A stretch of 64,000 nt of DNA from positions 7,231,186-7,295,185 of the forward strand of contig NC_081144.1 in assembly GCF_958295425.1 (NCBI RefSeq), read 5' to 3'. Each line of letters begins with the position of its first letter. Positions within the stretch are counted from its first letter, which is position 1. A program made the position numbers and the translations under genes. Below are positions 24,809 to 38,743 of the stretch, one piece after another. A model generated the notes under the pieces. The model was not told where the DNA came from and did no database searches. It was given only the letters and a program-made list of their open reading frames with translations. This DNA is from Solea solea. Lineage: Eukaryota > Chordata > Actinopteri > Pleuronectiformes > Soleidae.

Positions 24809-27800
24809 TTGCAGGTGACATGAAAACAAATCACCACAATACTAAGACACACAAAGTTGTGTGGAGCTAATCAAGCATCGTGTTAAGTCATTTGACAATG
24901 GTTTGAATGTACCAGGTATTTATTTATATTTAAACGTTGTGCACTACAGCTTTAAACATTTTAATGTTGTCGTTCAAGGTTGTGAGTCCTTTTCAAGCTT
25001 TTTGTGACACAGAAACATTGGTCTTCCATGGAAAAAAACTCCCCATCCTTTAAATCTTTTTGTGATAGATTTACTATTAAATGTGTACAGGTACAGTATT
25101 TCACAATATGAGCAATGTGGGGTATTATAAAAAAAATCTTTTCTGCGACCACAGGGGCAGCTTTGAGACATGGGGGGCCATCAATTCAGTTTATGGTCCT
25201 GTCAGTGGGTCCAGGGGAATTTGGTAGCATTTTGGAAGTATATAAATTTTGCAATTGAAAACTGGTGTTCTTTGTTCTGAGTCATTTTTTTCTTATTACA
25301 CTGGGCTGTTTGTTCAGCCTGCAAACCACCATTTACTAAAACTTGCGTGCTTCAGTTTAAAGAGCGTTCTCACCATTTTAGAGATGCTCTGGTAATGAAG
25401 CGAGTCTAAAGCCAGTGTCCCCTGGTTACCAACAAGCCATGGTCTAATTCCCAGTGTAACATTTCAGGACAACCATTGTCCCCTCTATCAAAATGCCACA
25501 GAGCATTTGCATGCCTCGTGACCCAAAGCAGAAACAGCTGAATGAACAGTCAGAGCAGGAATAGCATCATCTAGTGAATTTCACAGCAGCTGGACTTGCA
25601 CCACAACACAAAGCAAAGCCTGGCCCAGCGTCAGGGACTAACAGGTTGAGTGGCTGCAAATGTTGCTGAAAATGAACAGTAGATGTCATGATGTTGGACA
25701 GCTTTGCTCATGGGCTTAAAATGTCTCATCAGGTCCGGTTCACTCAGTGGTTCTTTTGTTTTACTCGTACACTGGCAACACATTTAATGATGTTTACCTT
25801 TTTCACTGTAGCTGTTTTCCCCCCTTTTTTCCGAAGTGTTGTATTGGTCTCCTGTGGTTATGTATGTAACTGTTACGACATGAATTTGCTGGCGTATACA
25901 ACCACTTGGCTGGTTAACAGATTAGCAGCTGCTTCCTTGGCCCGTGGCATTTTATTGATGATGTTCTGAATTCAGGACCTTTTTACTACTGCCAGTGAGG
26001 CAGCATAAATGTTATGTTGGACTTTGCTTCAAGTGAAATCAAACACAACAGTTAACATATTTTTAACAGTCAAGAATCTGGAATTTTTCAAAAGTTGAAA
26101 GAGCTATCTAATGACCCAGGGTGAAATTGTGAAATGATAGTAGATGCCTTTTACCATCTCAGACCTACTTTGCACTACCTGTACATATTTTGAATTAATG
26201 TATCCTATAGGTGACACGACAGTGGGAAAAGATTGGAAAAGTAAAGTGAAAAGATTGCATTTTCTTTCAACTCTAAAGCGGGGGAGTCGGTATGAGAACG
26301 TGGAGGGAAAGGCAAGGATATCCAAAAAGGGAAATGCATGTGCATATCATAGTCAATAATAAAATCAAATCTGAAAATAAAGTGCTACACTGCAGGAAAG
26401 GAAATGACCATAATACCAATGTGTTAACTTATCAGGTAAGGTAATGGCATATATCGTCACATTTTGGTGTGGTAGCTCACGTGACAAGTAATTAATATTT
26501 ATTTGAGTCTCCAGTTCACTTCAACAGTGGCTGAGATTTCTAGACCAGAATCCCCAGTATACAAAGAGCCAAAATCTCTGTTGTACATGTACAGCTGCCA
26601 AGGTTTTTACACCTTCCTCTCATGTACGTGCCCCTGATTGTTCTTTGACTTAAGGTAAGAGCTGTATCTGTTTAACTCTTGGTCATTATACTAACAATAC
26701 CCAGTCAGACTTCTTTCAGAAGCTCTTTGCTCTCAGAGACTCTATCAATTATTAGACTCAATGTCTTTGCCTCACTTGTACGCCAGTCCCCCATTCCCTT
26801 AACATCTGCTCTGTGGCAGCAGAGCACTCATCCCTTCCTTTTCTTCTCCTCTCACATCAGAGACAGCAGGCTGAAGCATTACTTAACCTAGTGAAAGAAC
26901 CGGGGGATAAGTACCCAACCTATGGGAGTGAAAGCACATTCAATAATGGGCCCTTGTGTTGGATCTCTTCATCCACATCTCTCCATCCAAGCATCGCTTA
27001 AGCCTCTTTCACACTAAAATTAGTATACCTGGGATTTTTTTTTAACCCAGATGAATCCAGTCCCTCATTTAAACTCAGCAGACTTAACAATTTTAAGTTG
27101 CTTGCTAAATTAAGTGTTAACATTCGCTGAAAATAGTCATGGATAACAGCTTGCACAGGAAACGACGGCAGAATTTTCACTGCTACCAAAAATGACGAAG
27201 AAGAAATTGGCACTTTTGTCTTGGTCTTGTAAGGTCTCACTAATGCCAATTGGAGCCAAAGCCAATTAAGTTATGCATGTATTGAATTAGGAGTGAATGC
27301 TGATTAAACACTGGTCAAAACCCATTTACACCTTGGGATTAAATGGGTTTTGGGAGTATGATTGTAGGAGGGTCAAGTACACAACCCCATGACTAATGGG
27401 ACCAAATTCAAACCCCATGGTGTTTTGTGTTTTGCTCGTAGTGAAAATCCTACACTTTTCCCCCAACATGTTCTCTATGTCACATATCTTTTAATTTGAT
27501 TTGCCCAAACTTAATTTATGCAACATTCACTTGTTTGAATGGTGGAATTCATTTTACATGTGGATGCTGCTGTGAAAGCTTTCGAAACATAGCATTTAAG
27601 AGACCCTATCTGCTCCTTAATTGACCTTGGTATGATAATAACCCTGCTCATTACATATATTAACTTTAGCTAATGAATCAAGTCTCATTACAGGAATCAG
27701 ATTTCAATAGAAACATGACATTTGGCCGGTGGACAGAATGCAATTAGGAGAATCCAGTTCAGTCTCCTGAGACTTCCCTCAGACTCAGCCCATGACCACG

Positions 27801-28698
27801 ACCACCAACAGAGACTATTAAATTGAATTACAAAATGTGTAGCAGCCCAGATTTAAGAAACTCCATTACCCTTGCAGTGTGTGTCTTCAGAGGCATACAT
27901 GTGTTTATTAATTGTACTATGCATTAAAGTTGGCTTGATGTGATAGGAGTTGATTAACGGTGACTTGTACCTTAATCCTCCTGATGAGCACTTTCTCTGT
28001 GCCTAAACATAACAATCCATCTGTACAGTCCATCAAACTAAAGCATCTTTTCATCTGTTGCTAAAATCATAGCACGAGGCAATGAGCGGTGTATGTTCCT
28101 GCTATAACGCTCTTTATCTGTGCCATGTCTAAGAACCACCTCTAAAAATACCCGTTGCTGAGGAGACTGTGAGCCTCCACCCTTTGTGTCTTCAATTGTC
28201 AGCCCCAGTCTCTGCTCTCCTAATAGCTCAGAACACTAATATTCCTTCTCATTTGACACCCATGGGAGAGACGGTGCCGCCATAAACATTAAATTATGCC
28301 CTGACATGGTGGCTGATTGCAGCACAACTCCCGTAGATGGCGAACAGTTGTGCAGAAGCACAGCAAATGCTCTCAAGTGGGAGCTGTGGTGAAAGTGCAG
28401 GTATAAAATTAGCCCCTTTATTGGGATACCGTGAGTAGAAAATGGCTACACAAGCAGGTTTCATTTGCTGAGTAACAATAACGGCATATACAGAGCAGCA
28501 AACTCAGACTAACGTGATGTCATCTCTACAGTTGCTGCTAGGCTGGAATATTCAGTGGCTATGCAAGTGGGCTTGAAAAAGTGTTGCTCTATTGAATGTT
28601 GAATGAAAACGAGCTGCTGCGTGTGTCGCGTGGCAGCAAATGATTTATTAGACGACAGACGGAGTCAGTTATGATTCTGACAGTGTATCATAGTACAC

Positions 28699-28760
28699 AT
28701 ACACTGCCCGGTCAAAAGAAAATCAAGCATTTTGTGTCTGTTTTGACCGCCTGTAGCTTT
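28699..28760 (+). repeat. possible Tc1-like terminal fragment
   Basis: ACACTGCCCGGTCAAAAGAA resembles the terminal repeats of some teleost Tc1-like elements, which typically begin ACACTGCC(T/C)GG(C/T)CAAAA. No second terminus or transposase remnant was found nearby, so this is weakly supported. Confidence 0.3.
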
Positions 28761-29190
28761 GATTATTATTATTGCATGTGCCGTGGCATTGCTTATGAGA
28801 TAATGCAATGTAATATACTTTATTTAATACACACAGTTTGATAAATTTGTGCCAAGCTCTTGTATTTAAGATGACATTGTACTGCAATTAAATACATTTA
28901 AGTAGTCAGCTGACTTTTTTTCTGAGCCCAAACCTGTCCAACTGAGGCAACCCCAGATCGTAGCACTGCTCCCACAGACTTGTGTAGTTGACAATATGTG
29001 AAATATAAGAATATGTGTGGGCATGAGATCAAAATTAAAGGTTTTTTTTGGCCAAAACAAGATGATATGGATCATACTTAATGATTTCAATAATACCCTG
29101 CTTCCATTGCATATGGAATTATTAATGCAAATGACTTGATCAGATGATTGCGATAACCTGGCTTCTGATGTTATTCTGCCTTTCTGTCAA

Positions 29191-29251
29191 TGTATGCTGG
29201 GACACGGCCAGTCCCCTGACAGGAAGAGCAAATGAATGGGTGGGTGGGTGG
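29191..29251 (+). repeat. degraded SINE-type 3' tail
   Basis: The stretch TGTATGCTGGGACACGGCCA, then CCCCTGACAGGAAGAGC and a (TGGG)n/(ATGG)-like tail, resembles the 3' end of teleost tRNA-derived SINEs that end in a rocking tetranucleotide. Only the tail region is seen. Confidence 0.4.
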
Positions 29252-29479
29252 AATTGATTATAGGCAAGAACAACAATACATGTGTGATCCTGACCATCAG
29301 CAAAATACTACCCTTGAGGAATTATAAGTATTATGCTGTGTTTTGACATTGTTTTTTTGGGTCTTTTTGTTGTTGTTTTTTACACATTTTTATGTATATG
29401 TTATTCCCCTGAGCAGAAATATAGGAGTTGGGAGTGAAAGGAGGAGACGAGAGAATGAAATAATAATAAAAAAAAATCA

Positions 29480-29650
29480 TTAAGGGAATCTGACCCTGAA
29501 CTGAAAAGGCCTATAGGTTCAGTCCCCTGTCTCATCAGCCACCCTGCTAAAGTGTCCTGGAGCAAGACACTAAATCCGCCACAGTCCCCGGGGTGCTGTT
29601 CTGTCACTGAAGCTGTGCTTTGTGCAGAGCTAAGAGGATGAAAAGAAATG
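29480..29650 (+). repeat. degraded SINE-like repeat (second family), central part
   Basis: It contains AGTGTCCTGGAGCAAGACAC followed by TAAATCCGCC, which resembles the 'GTGTCCTTGGGCAAGACACT' block of a widespread teleost tRNA-derived repeat. The same family (AAGACACTGAACCCCAAGTT) is seen at 42665-42906. A partial B-box-like GGTTCAGTCCC precedes it at 29517-29527. Confidence 0.45.
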
Positions 29651-31188
29651 AAATCCTCCTCAGGGGTTCAATTACTGCATAATATCCCATTATAATTATT
29701 ATAGACTGCTGACTCATAAATAGGGAAGGGAATTGAAAACTGGTTTCAGTTGAAAATTGGTTCCAAAATGTCCAGACCACTAGAATTACTAACCTCCATG
29801 CTTATAATTTGGTTTTATTGATGCTGACATGACATGTGTCCACTGTGAGGGCTTGAAAATGCAACCAATTTGGTTGTTTGTTTGAGGAAAAAATTCTTTT
29901 GAGTGTGATTACATTTTTTCTTTGGTTGTACTGGTACAGCTAACATTTGCAGAGTTTCCCATACGTTCATCAATGCGTGGCAACAGAATTGACACTGATG
30001 GATTCTGTCCCCCCACCCCCACCCCCCCAAGCTCGTCACGGCTGTGTACGTGCACACTAAAGCGCGGCCATGTCGCCCTCTCGGGAACGGCACTACTGGC
30101 TCGGGAAATACTAAACACTGTTTATGCTAATATTAAGGGTAATCCTGAATAGTCCGCTAGACTCGGTACGATTGGGGGTTGCAACATTCAGCCAATCGGA
30201 GTTTGCTTTCGCACTGCACTTTTGTGAAACAAACCAAAACTTTTGAATAACGTATTCCCCTCATCATCTGAAGCGGCACTGCATCAATGACTGACAAGAA
30301 AAACAATGAACAAGAAAACTTGCTCATCTATTGGTTAGTGCGGGACAACTTATATTTCCGCGACAGAGCAAATCATGGGGCTACAGCAAATCCGATCGGC
30401 CTTGAGTTATTTATATTGTTTTATGCAAACATACTAAACATGTACACTGCAACAGCCATTTCTCACGGCTATCATTCTACATGTGCGTATGTTCTGGTTG
30501 CGTTTACCCACAGTTTGTTGTGTAGTCTGCTTCCTACATTTGGTTCTCTTGAAGCAAACCAAGACCTAGGTTTTTAGGTGGACCAGAGTTGGCTTCTTTG
30601 ATGCAAGTTCAGTTGCGTATTCACACCTCCCCAAACGAACCACACTTTCTCGAGTAATCGGACTAGGATTCGATTAAGAAGGGCTGGTGTAAATGCACCC
30701 TAAGAAACACTATTCTCCAACCAAACATCCAACCACATCAGCTCCATGCAAGATTAGTTGTTTTTTTCTTTGTTTGTCTAAGAAAACCTAACAAAAACAG
30801 ACTTTAAACAGAGGAACTTTTGCACATAATAATCATAATTAGGAAACAAAAAAAAACATTTTGAAGCTCAAGCATGCCTAAAACAGTCGGGTAAGGGCCA
30901 GGAGAGAGACCTTGTGAGATGAATGCTTTTAAAAAGTTGCCAAACCAGCAATATTTTCTGGCTGGCTGATACAAATCCTGCATGCAACACACATAAACAA
31001 CATAAATGAACATTTAACATTTGGTAGATTGCATCATTTGATTCGAACCATGAGTGGTTCTCAGACGGGAGAAGATGAACGACCCCAGCTCCACCTATGT
31101 ATCACTGTAGTTTGTCTTTATTATGCCAAGTATTTGTCATCTTTCACATTCTGAAACTCTTCCACCACATCCATTTAAGTAGTTCTTC

Positions 31189-31323
<135 letters not shown>

Positions 31324-33504
31324 TTGTTCACTGTATCTTCATTTAGAATTCATGTCAAACACATGAATGTGTCTAAGTGCATTCTGTGCGCCGCCTACAT
31401 CTCATCGGGGTGTGGGTTAATATCACAGGGCAGCTTTGGACTGCATATGATGAGCCTTGGGTTCACCATTGTGTGCTGCTGGGAAAATGAGGCAGAATTG
31501 TTGCTGAATGGTTTCAGTGAAGATTCAAGAGTCAAGTTTCGCCTCTCAGATATCTCTGAGCTGCAGAGCACAAACACATGCTCCCTGCATGGCTTTGCTC
31601 CGCCAGTGAAAATAGATATCTTTAGCAGAGGATTTATTAGATACTATGTGTAAAGAGAGACCAAGACGATAGAAAAATCTGTAATATACAATGAAATGCA
31701 ATATGGTAACAGTGCATTATAAATGGTTGTTTTTCACTTTTTTTAAAGAATCTGTTTAGGCTTGCACTCCTCTTTTTATCTGTATTATAATGGCCACTAC
31801 ATTCAGAAAGGGGGAGTATTATAATCTGGTACTGTGAGGCATGAAAACCGAGCCCCTCTGCTCTTGCTTACTTAAAATTAGTACTTGTATCCCTGAGGAC
31901 CATTTAAGTCCATTGAAATAGCTGACTGAAATAACTCATACTGTAAATATTTCAAACAGTATCTGAGGAGTAAATAAAGTTGCACATAAAAGCTTCAGGG
32001 GATCTAAAGCCAGTATCGCTATTTAACAACACTCATATGCATAGCATTAAAATGTCCATTATGCTGTTAGTGCTGTATAATTCAGCACTCTACACTTAAT
32101 TTAAAGCTGCAGTTTGTAACTTTTAAACATCAACAGATATTTGTTACGTTTAAACAGCTGCCAGATTAGTTTACACAATAAATCGGAAGCTAAATTGGGT
32201 AAAACTTGTGGTTTCACTGGGGATGATAATGCTGAATGCTGGTTCAGCCTCTCAGCTTCACAGACTCGCTTTATGTTTCTCAGTAGAGCAAAAAAATCTT
32301 GTTTTCATATCTGTAGCGACATTCCCACGCTCCACAATGACTGACCAGTTGAGGGGGGGGAGAAGCACACAGTGTAAGTAAAGCGAGACAATTTACATAC
32401 AACACCAAGGAGAAGAACCCAGAAAAGGTTTCTATCGCTAAAACCTGGATACCTGCCCAACATCAACCCAGTACTCCCTGAACAGCTGCCTGACAATCAT
32501 GTGCCTGCATGTTCAATCACAGTTGCTGCTGTTTCCTTTACTACGCAGCTCCAGAGATCGCAGACTGTTTTGGTGACTAAATTAACACTGACGTCACAAA
32601 TTCTCTCTGTACGTGTATAAGAAGTATAAAAACAATTGGGGATGGGTGGGCATGGCAACCTTTAAAATGAAGACCAGAGAAGCGTCTTTCTGGCCATGAT
32701 TAAAACTCTTGGTCAAAAAAGCACTTTGCCGAAGTTTGAACATTTTATCCCCAATTCCATGGGCAAGTGAAGAAGGAGATATGTGAAGCGGACAAATGTA
32801 CATACCCAAGAATATATTGCAGTATATACGGTGATATACCAGATGTTTCAGGCCCTACTTCGAACAGTGCTAATCTCCTCAAATCTGCTTATTACGCCTA
32901 ATAAACAAGTAGTTCAATTTCCAATATCTAAAATATTTTTTTTTTAATCATGACATGACTATGTTAACAATGTATTACTATTCATTTTACCATAGAGTCG
33001 CATAAAACATAGTTTGAAGTTAGTGACTATCTATATTACTGGGTATTTGCAGCTGACTTTTTCTGTGTGTTTCATCTTCCAGTGATGATTCAAAAACAAA
33101 AACATAAATAAAGCATCCATCAGTTATCATATAGCATAGAAGACTTCTATGGCTTTACTGTTGTCTTCTTTTTCTTGACAAACAGCCACATAGTGCTTCT
33201 GTTACCTGCCTTTGCTGTGTTACTGAAAGAAAGTGGTGCTGCTGGATTTTGGGGAATCAAAGGAGCATAAGATGAAACAAAATGATAGGAAGCAATTTGC
33301 AATTTCCAAGCTTTCTCTGTAGTCTTTTGTAACGGTTTGTGAATGTACTCATGGGGCGCTGCTCTGATGTTAATAAAAAAAGCCATTTACATGGTGGTGT
33401 GTGAAATCAAATAGGATTAAAGAGGACTGTGATTACTGTGATACATCTTCACATGGGGCTCATATATGGCCTCTGAAAAAGCAGTAATCAACTATTTGTC
33501 CGTG

Positions 33505-33620
33505 TAGATTCTCATTCATCCAGGTCATCGTTATCCAAAACACATCGAGTCAGTAGAAACAGGACTTTTTTGTGACACTGTTTTGGAATCCAGCAGTTCT
33601 TTTAGAAGGATACCATCAGT
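33505..33620 (+). repeat. possible interspersed repeat fragment
   Basis: GATTCTCATTCATCCAGGTC followed by ATCGTTATCCAAAAC and a short 'AGTAGAAACAGGAC' motif resembles a recurrent teleost repeat. Neither boundary is visible and there is no second copy in the window, so the call depends on recall only. Confidence 0.3.
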
Positions 33621-34612
33621 AACCGCTGTAACTAATGTCAGATTCTAGATTCTGATTTGTCAAATTTCATCAGTATCTTTATTTGTCAACATTTCCAGGT
33701 GCCTGTGAAACAGGTGGTGTTAATTTGTTATATAGTGAATGTGGTGAAAGGAACAATGGTGCGGCTCCAATCCCACCGCAGGTCTCATGATGCAGTGTTA
33801 GGAAGTGCATGGGTCTACTCTTTGGACCTCGACACAGAAAAGAATTACCCACTCAGGCCTGTATTGATGACTCTGCAAACAATCTGTGGAAATATATAAA
33901 TGGACCCCCAACACAATGGAGCTGTAGTTACACGCTGGCCTCAAAGTTGATGGATCAACTGAAAGTATTTGTTGGCACGGCTATTTTCTTAAGCCAAGTG
34001 TGGCTACCAGTGGCCGTGGTATTACTGTCAGCAACTCTGCTCTGTATCAGCATGCTCTAAGTCCCTAGAGGAAACAGACCCACTCGCAATTTAAGTATTT
34101 ATCGCCACAGTGCAGGGGAAGCTCATGGAGGGTAAAAGGGCAGCGGCGACAGGACATGTTATTTTGTACCTATTACTCATCCCACGTCTTTCCTTCTGAT
34201 TGATGTGTGTTGTTGTGATACATTACAACCACTGGAATGTATTTTAGTCCAGGTGCTTTATTTTAAGGGACGTTTAGATTATGTAAGCTTTTCAAAGAAA
34301 ATCCTCAAAAACAATTAATCCTCTTATGACCATCATGGTAATCAGGCTGCCTGGATTTATTTTGATTTTATGGCTGTGGAATTGATAACAAATGTTCAGT
34401 GAGTGAGTGCTTCTTTCTGCCCCTTTTTCCAAGATAACGTTCACTTTCGATATCTGGCAGTTAATTAACCATTTAGGAATTACGGTACCGAGAAGCTGAC
34501 AAACGTGTGACGCGCTGGTGAATCTTGTCTGGACGGTCATTCTGCGGAAGTCCTGAGGGTTACCGAAATGACAAGTATATAGGCGCAAAGCTCTATTTCT
34601 CTGCTTTCAGGT

Positions 34613-34735
34613 ATCCATCCATACATCTTCTACCACTTTATCCTCCACATAAGGGGTTGCAGGGGTGGTGTGCCAATCTCAGCTGACATAGGGCGAAAGG
34701 TGGGGTCACAGACCCCGGACAGATCGTCGGTCCAT
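34613..34735 (-). mobile_element. tRNA-derived SINE copy 2, 3' fragment with (ATGG)n tail
   Basis: In minus orientation it covers only the 3' part of the family, from about 34735 (GTCCGGGGTCTGTGACCCC) to a tail of GGATGGATACC at 34613. It matches the same region of the copy at 39013-39402 with many substitutions. The tail is ATGG-type, not TGAC-type. The head and body are missing, consistent with 5' truncation during LINE-mediated insertion or later deletion. Confidence 0.8.
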
Positions 34736-36167
34736 AGTTTTTGAATTTTCTAGATATCACAAACGGTCTAGGAGTTACGGTAATGGGAAGTACATATGCC
34801 AAATCCTGTGGGCGACGATAGGATGCTAACAGAAGGGTTAACTTGATCAGTGATCAGTTGATCAGTGTTTATCAAACCTGGAAATGTTATAATGCTATAG
34901 TTAACTCCCTTGCCCCAGTCAGTTTGGACACTGAATAATATACTCATGAATGTCCAATGTGTTGTGAATTTACCATGCAGTTCTTTGGAACTTCAGTCTT
35001 AATAATATAAAATGAGTAATATAAAATTTTGAAATATCTTCACTGCCAAAACAGGAACAAGATTATTTTTAGCAGAAGGTTAAAATGGGGAGTTTTGTAT
35101 GAATTCCTATAATAGAAAATAGTTTTTTTTCCTCTTCCAAATGGAGAAATTCAACCAAAGTATACACACTTAAAGTACTAAAATTTTGATAATACATTTT
35201 ATATTCTTCACTAGAGAATAGTGCCATTGTCAGCCATTGAGTGGTTTTTGCTGGAGAACGTGCTGTCAGTTCACCTCCCACATCCTAAATGACAAAATGC
35301 TACATGATAGCACGTTCTGGGGCAACTATAAATTAGATTTGAAAATGACTGAATGATGTTTTCGTTCTCAGTGCAAATGATTTATAAATCAAAGACAGGG
35401 CCTCTGAGCACTGTGAAATGAGCTTTTCTGCACTGGTAAAATAACTCACCTGACAACCATGGGACTTTCCTCATAGCAAGGCTTTTAAGATTTAAATGTT
35501 GTTCAATCTTGATCGGAAGAGTTTGAAGTATATACTGCTTCCTCTCCTGAGGCAAACAATAATAGTGTTGTCCAATCAGAGAGGGCACAGGTGAAGAGCA
35601 AGACCCTGAGCGATATGTATTCTCATAGAGCCAAGGAAAACTTCCCTGCTACTGTATTAGATTTTCTATTGCAAGTTGTAGGTTATGATAGTTTCAGTAG
35701 CTTGTATTAAAGGCATGTATGTAGAAAAATATACATATTATATAAAGACATAACATGACTTTGATATGTCACCACAGATTAAAGAAAATACATTTTCATT
35801 TACGGGCACAGTAAGCCTCAGTACTCTTCTAAAAAATATCTCAAGCAGCCACACAGTCACTCTCAATCTCTGCCTGTTGCTGACCCGTGAAAATTAAATA
35901 TACAGAATAATTGTTTATAAAAAATAAATAAATCAAACAGATGGTGGGACAGTTATGTGGGGTGTGTGTGTCCACAAATATTATCGTGTCACTGTCTGTA
36001 CGTAATTGTCCAGCACCAGTGACAGCAATGCATAGGGAGCGTAGTTGTGGTCTATAAGGCAGGCATGTCCAAAGATTTTGTTATGGCTGGCAGCTTCTGT
36101 TTTATAATGTATTATTAGCTAGGAACGGATTGGGACACCAAATCGGCCTCAGTCATGTTTCATCCCT

Positions 36168-36240
36168 GTTAGCTCAGCTGGTAAGGAACTGTGCTTTCCA
36201 AATCCTTTTGAGTCCCAGGTTCACAAGCCAGCCTTTACAG
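36168..36240 (+). repeat. tRNA-like fragment (SINE head or tRNA relic)
   Basis: TGTTAGCTCAGCTGGTAAGG resembles a tRNA D-arm/A box, and CCCAGGTTCACAAGCC about 35 bases later resembles a degenerate T-arm/B box. No clean acceptor or anticodon stem can be paired, so it is not called a tRNA gene. Confidence 0.25.
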
Positions 36241-36454
36241 ACAGATACACACATTGTGAAAGTGAAAGAATGGCATTTCATTTGTTCACTCCTGTGTGGC
36301 TTAGATTTGGTTACATTGCCATTTTAAAATCATAATTGTGACAAGGAAAACAACACTATTATAAAACAGTGCATTTGTATGTAACTTTTACTGTAAAAAA
36401 AAAAAGAAGTGATGTTTACTGTATCAAGTCTGGCCCCCTAATGTGTCTTTTTGT

Positions 36455-36523
36455 AACAATTTTGGTTTGTGGTGTGCTGTCGGATTTTTCCTTAATCTTG
36501 CCTTGCTTCAAAAAAATGTTGAA
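36455..36523 (+). repeat. hAT-like MITE 3' end fragment
   Basis: GTGGTGTGCTGTCGGATTTT leading to AAATGTTGAAAAACACTA matches the style of hAT-like element ends terminating in GTTGAAAAACACTG. The opposite end (CAGTGTTTTTCAAC) is not found upstream, so only a fragment remains. Confidence 0.4.
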
Positions 36524-38743
36524 AAACACTACCATAGATGATTGACAGTTGCCTCCTACAATTGCCAAAACACTGGCTGCACCTGAATGGACGAACACTT
36601 TCACTGGTGCTGCTGCCCTATTTCAAGCCAGACCAAAACATGGTGGCTCGTCGGGAAACTTTCCCTTTTGTGACAAGATAATAAGCCATGCAGTTGCTGT
36701 TGCTGCTTTCATTTTATTTTGAAAACCAGTCATTCGATGAGAGATCGATGCATCGTTTCTCAATTGCAATGCTTTGCTACCAGCGTGCACTGTGCTGCTG
36801 TTTTTACATTGACAATGAATGGGAAGTTTGGAAATCTCTGAACCGAATTGTTTCTGCATTTGAGCCCTTGCAGGTATCTACTTTACCTGCAGTCTGAACA
36901 TACATTACCTGCATGCTCTAAATCACACAGCACAAATCTGCTTTGATTTTAGAAAATGTTTCAAAATGGTTGTTTTTGTGAGTAATCATAGGTGTGCTCT
37001 GGACATAACGTGCAATAAACCAATCAGAGTGTCATCTCCCATTTCCTTTTAAAGTCAGTTGAGCTAGCACCTTGTTGGATTGCTGTAATAAGAGCTGATG
37101 TGTGAGGTAATAACAGAGGAATCTTCTCCGCAGAGGAAATGATATCAGGCCACACACGAGCAGACTCTGTTTGTCTGTGTCAGTGTGAACACGTCTTTGT
37201 AGCTGCCTTGATGTTTTGGTATCAGCACTGACTTAGACCAGACTTTTGTTGGTCAGAAGCACAGAGTCATCGCCGACAGGATTTGGCATGCATACTTCCC
37301 ATTACTGTCACTATATCTTCATTCTTTTCTTTGTGCCCACCAGTGACACTTGGTCCTGTTAGTGTAACTGTTAACAAAGATGGCGGACACAGTTTACATT
37401 CTGGGAATGAGGTCCCGCCCCCCCTACGAGTGGGTCTAAAAAGTGAAAATACGGCTTGTCCTTGTTTCTGTCCAAAATGTGCTGCACTGTCAGACTCCAC
37501 CAAGGCTAACAGATACCCTCCATAGCTGCAGCAAGAGCCAACAACCTGAAGGTTCATCCATTTTGTGATATAGTGACTTCCCCTTTAATGCTGCGTCTGT
37601 CAGTCCCCAGGACAGTCTACGTTTGGAGGCCAGACGAGCCTTGGTGAGCATTCAGCTTCTCTGTGATACAATGATGAAAAAAAAAACCCTCAAATGAATC
37701 TTCCCTTATACTGTGCTAATATATTGTACTAAGTGCTTTTTTTTTTTTAACCTCGCCACTGGACAGTTTAAATATTCACAAGATTATCTGTCATTCCTGC
37801 AGTAATTTAACATCTGATTGTGTTAACTATTTAAACACAGACAATAAATATCTTACAACTCAACCCACTTAACTTGTTTTACTAATAAGAAGGAATGTGT
37901 GCAAGTCAGATTTTAATCCAATAGATTAAGCAATATAAAACTGTAACATCTTTTTTAATTAAGTTTCACTTCCATTGTTTTGCCGCCCTGCCAACTCAGC
38001 ACTTTTCTAGTTTCCACCGTTCATTACCTTGTATGATTAACAGTTTGCAGCATTTCACAAAGGGTTTCATCTCTTCAAAACTGCCTCAAATGCACTTTGA
38101 AGGGCTGCTTTATGTTACTTTCAACCACCTGGAACTTGGTTCCTCAGTCAGTTTGAAGATCACTGAAGGGTTTTAGCTGCAGGTGTGCAAAGAGAGAATG
38201 ATTGTCAAGACTGTCACAGATCTGCTATTTGCATAATGTGCTTTATCTCTGGCAAGTCCCGGGGACTTCCCATAACTGCGTGATACAATATGCAAAACTT
38301 TCTTTTTGAGAAGAAATGTGTGGTTTAGACTCAATAACAAAAGTTAAATATGCATTGTATAAACAGCAAATTTCACGCATATCATGCATCACTCCTCTGC
38401 TTTCTTCATCCACTGGATGGTCATATAATAGACCTAAGGTCATATTCACACAGAAATGGCAGGAAAAATCTTTTGTTTTGCCACTTTGAAAAAGTTTCCC
38501 GTACATACAGCACAACATGTCTTCATTCACATGGAACCCCCCAAAACAACTCAAAACACTGAAGGCTAGTACGTATGGCAGGCCTATAAGTGGCGCTGTA
38601 ATGCCACTCCAAAAACAGCGAATAAGACGTTATACACATTAAAGATAATATATAACATATAACAATAGAAACTGAGACAAAATGAGAGAGAGAAAAAAAA
38701 AAGAGAAAAAAGGGAGTTATCAAAAAGCAAACGGACCAAATAA

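Noticed and set aside
32100..32610. Possible repeat starting AAAGCTGCAGTTTGTAAC
   Set aside because: The opening resembles a common teleost repeat start, but the rest does not show a terminus, tail or second copy here.
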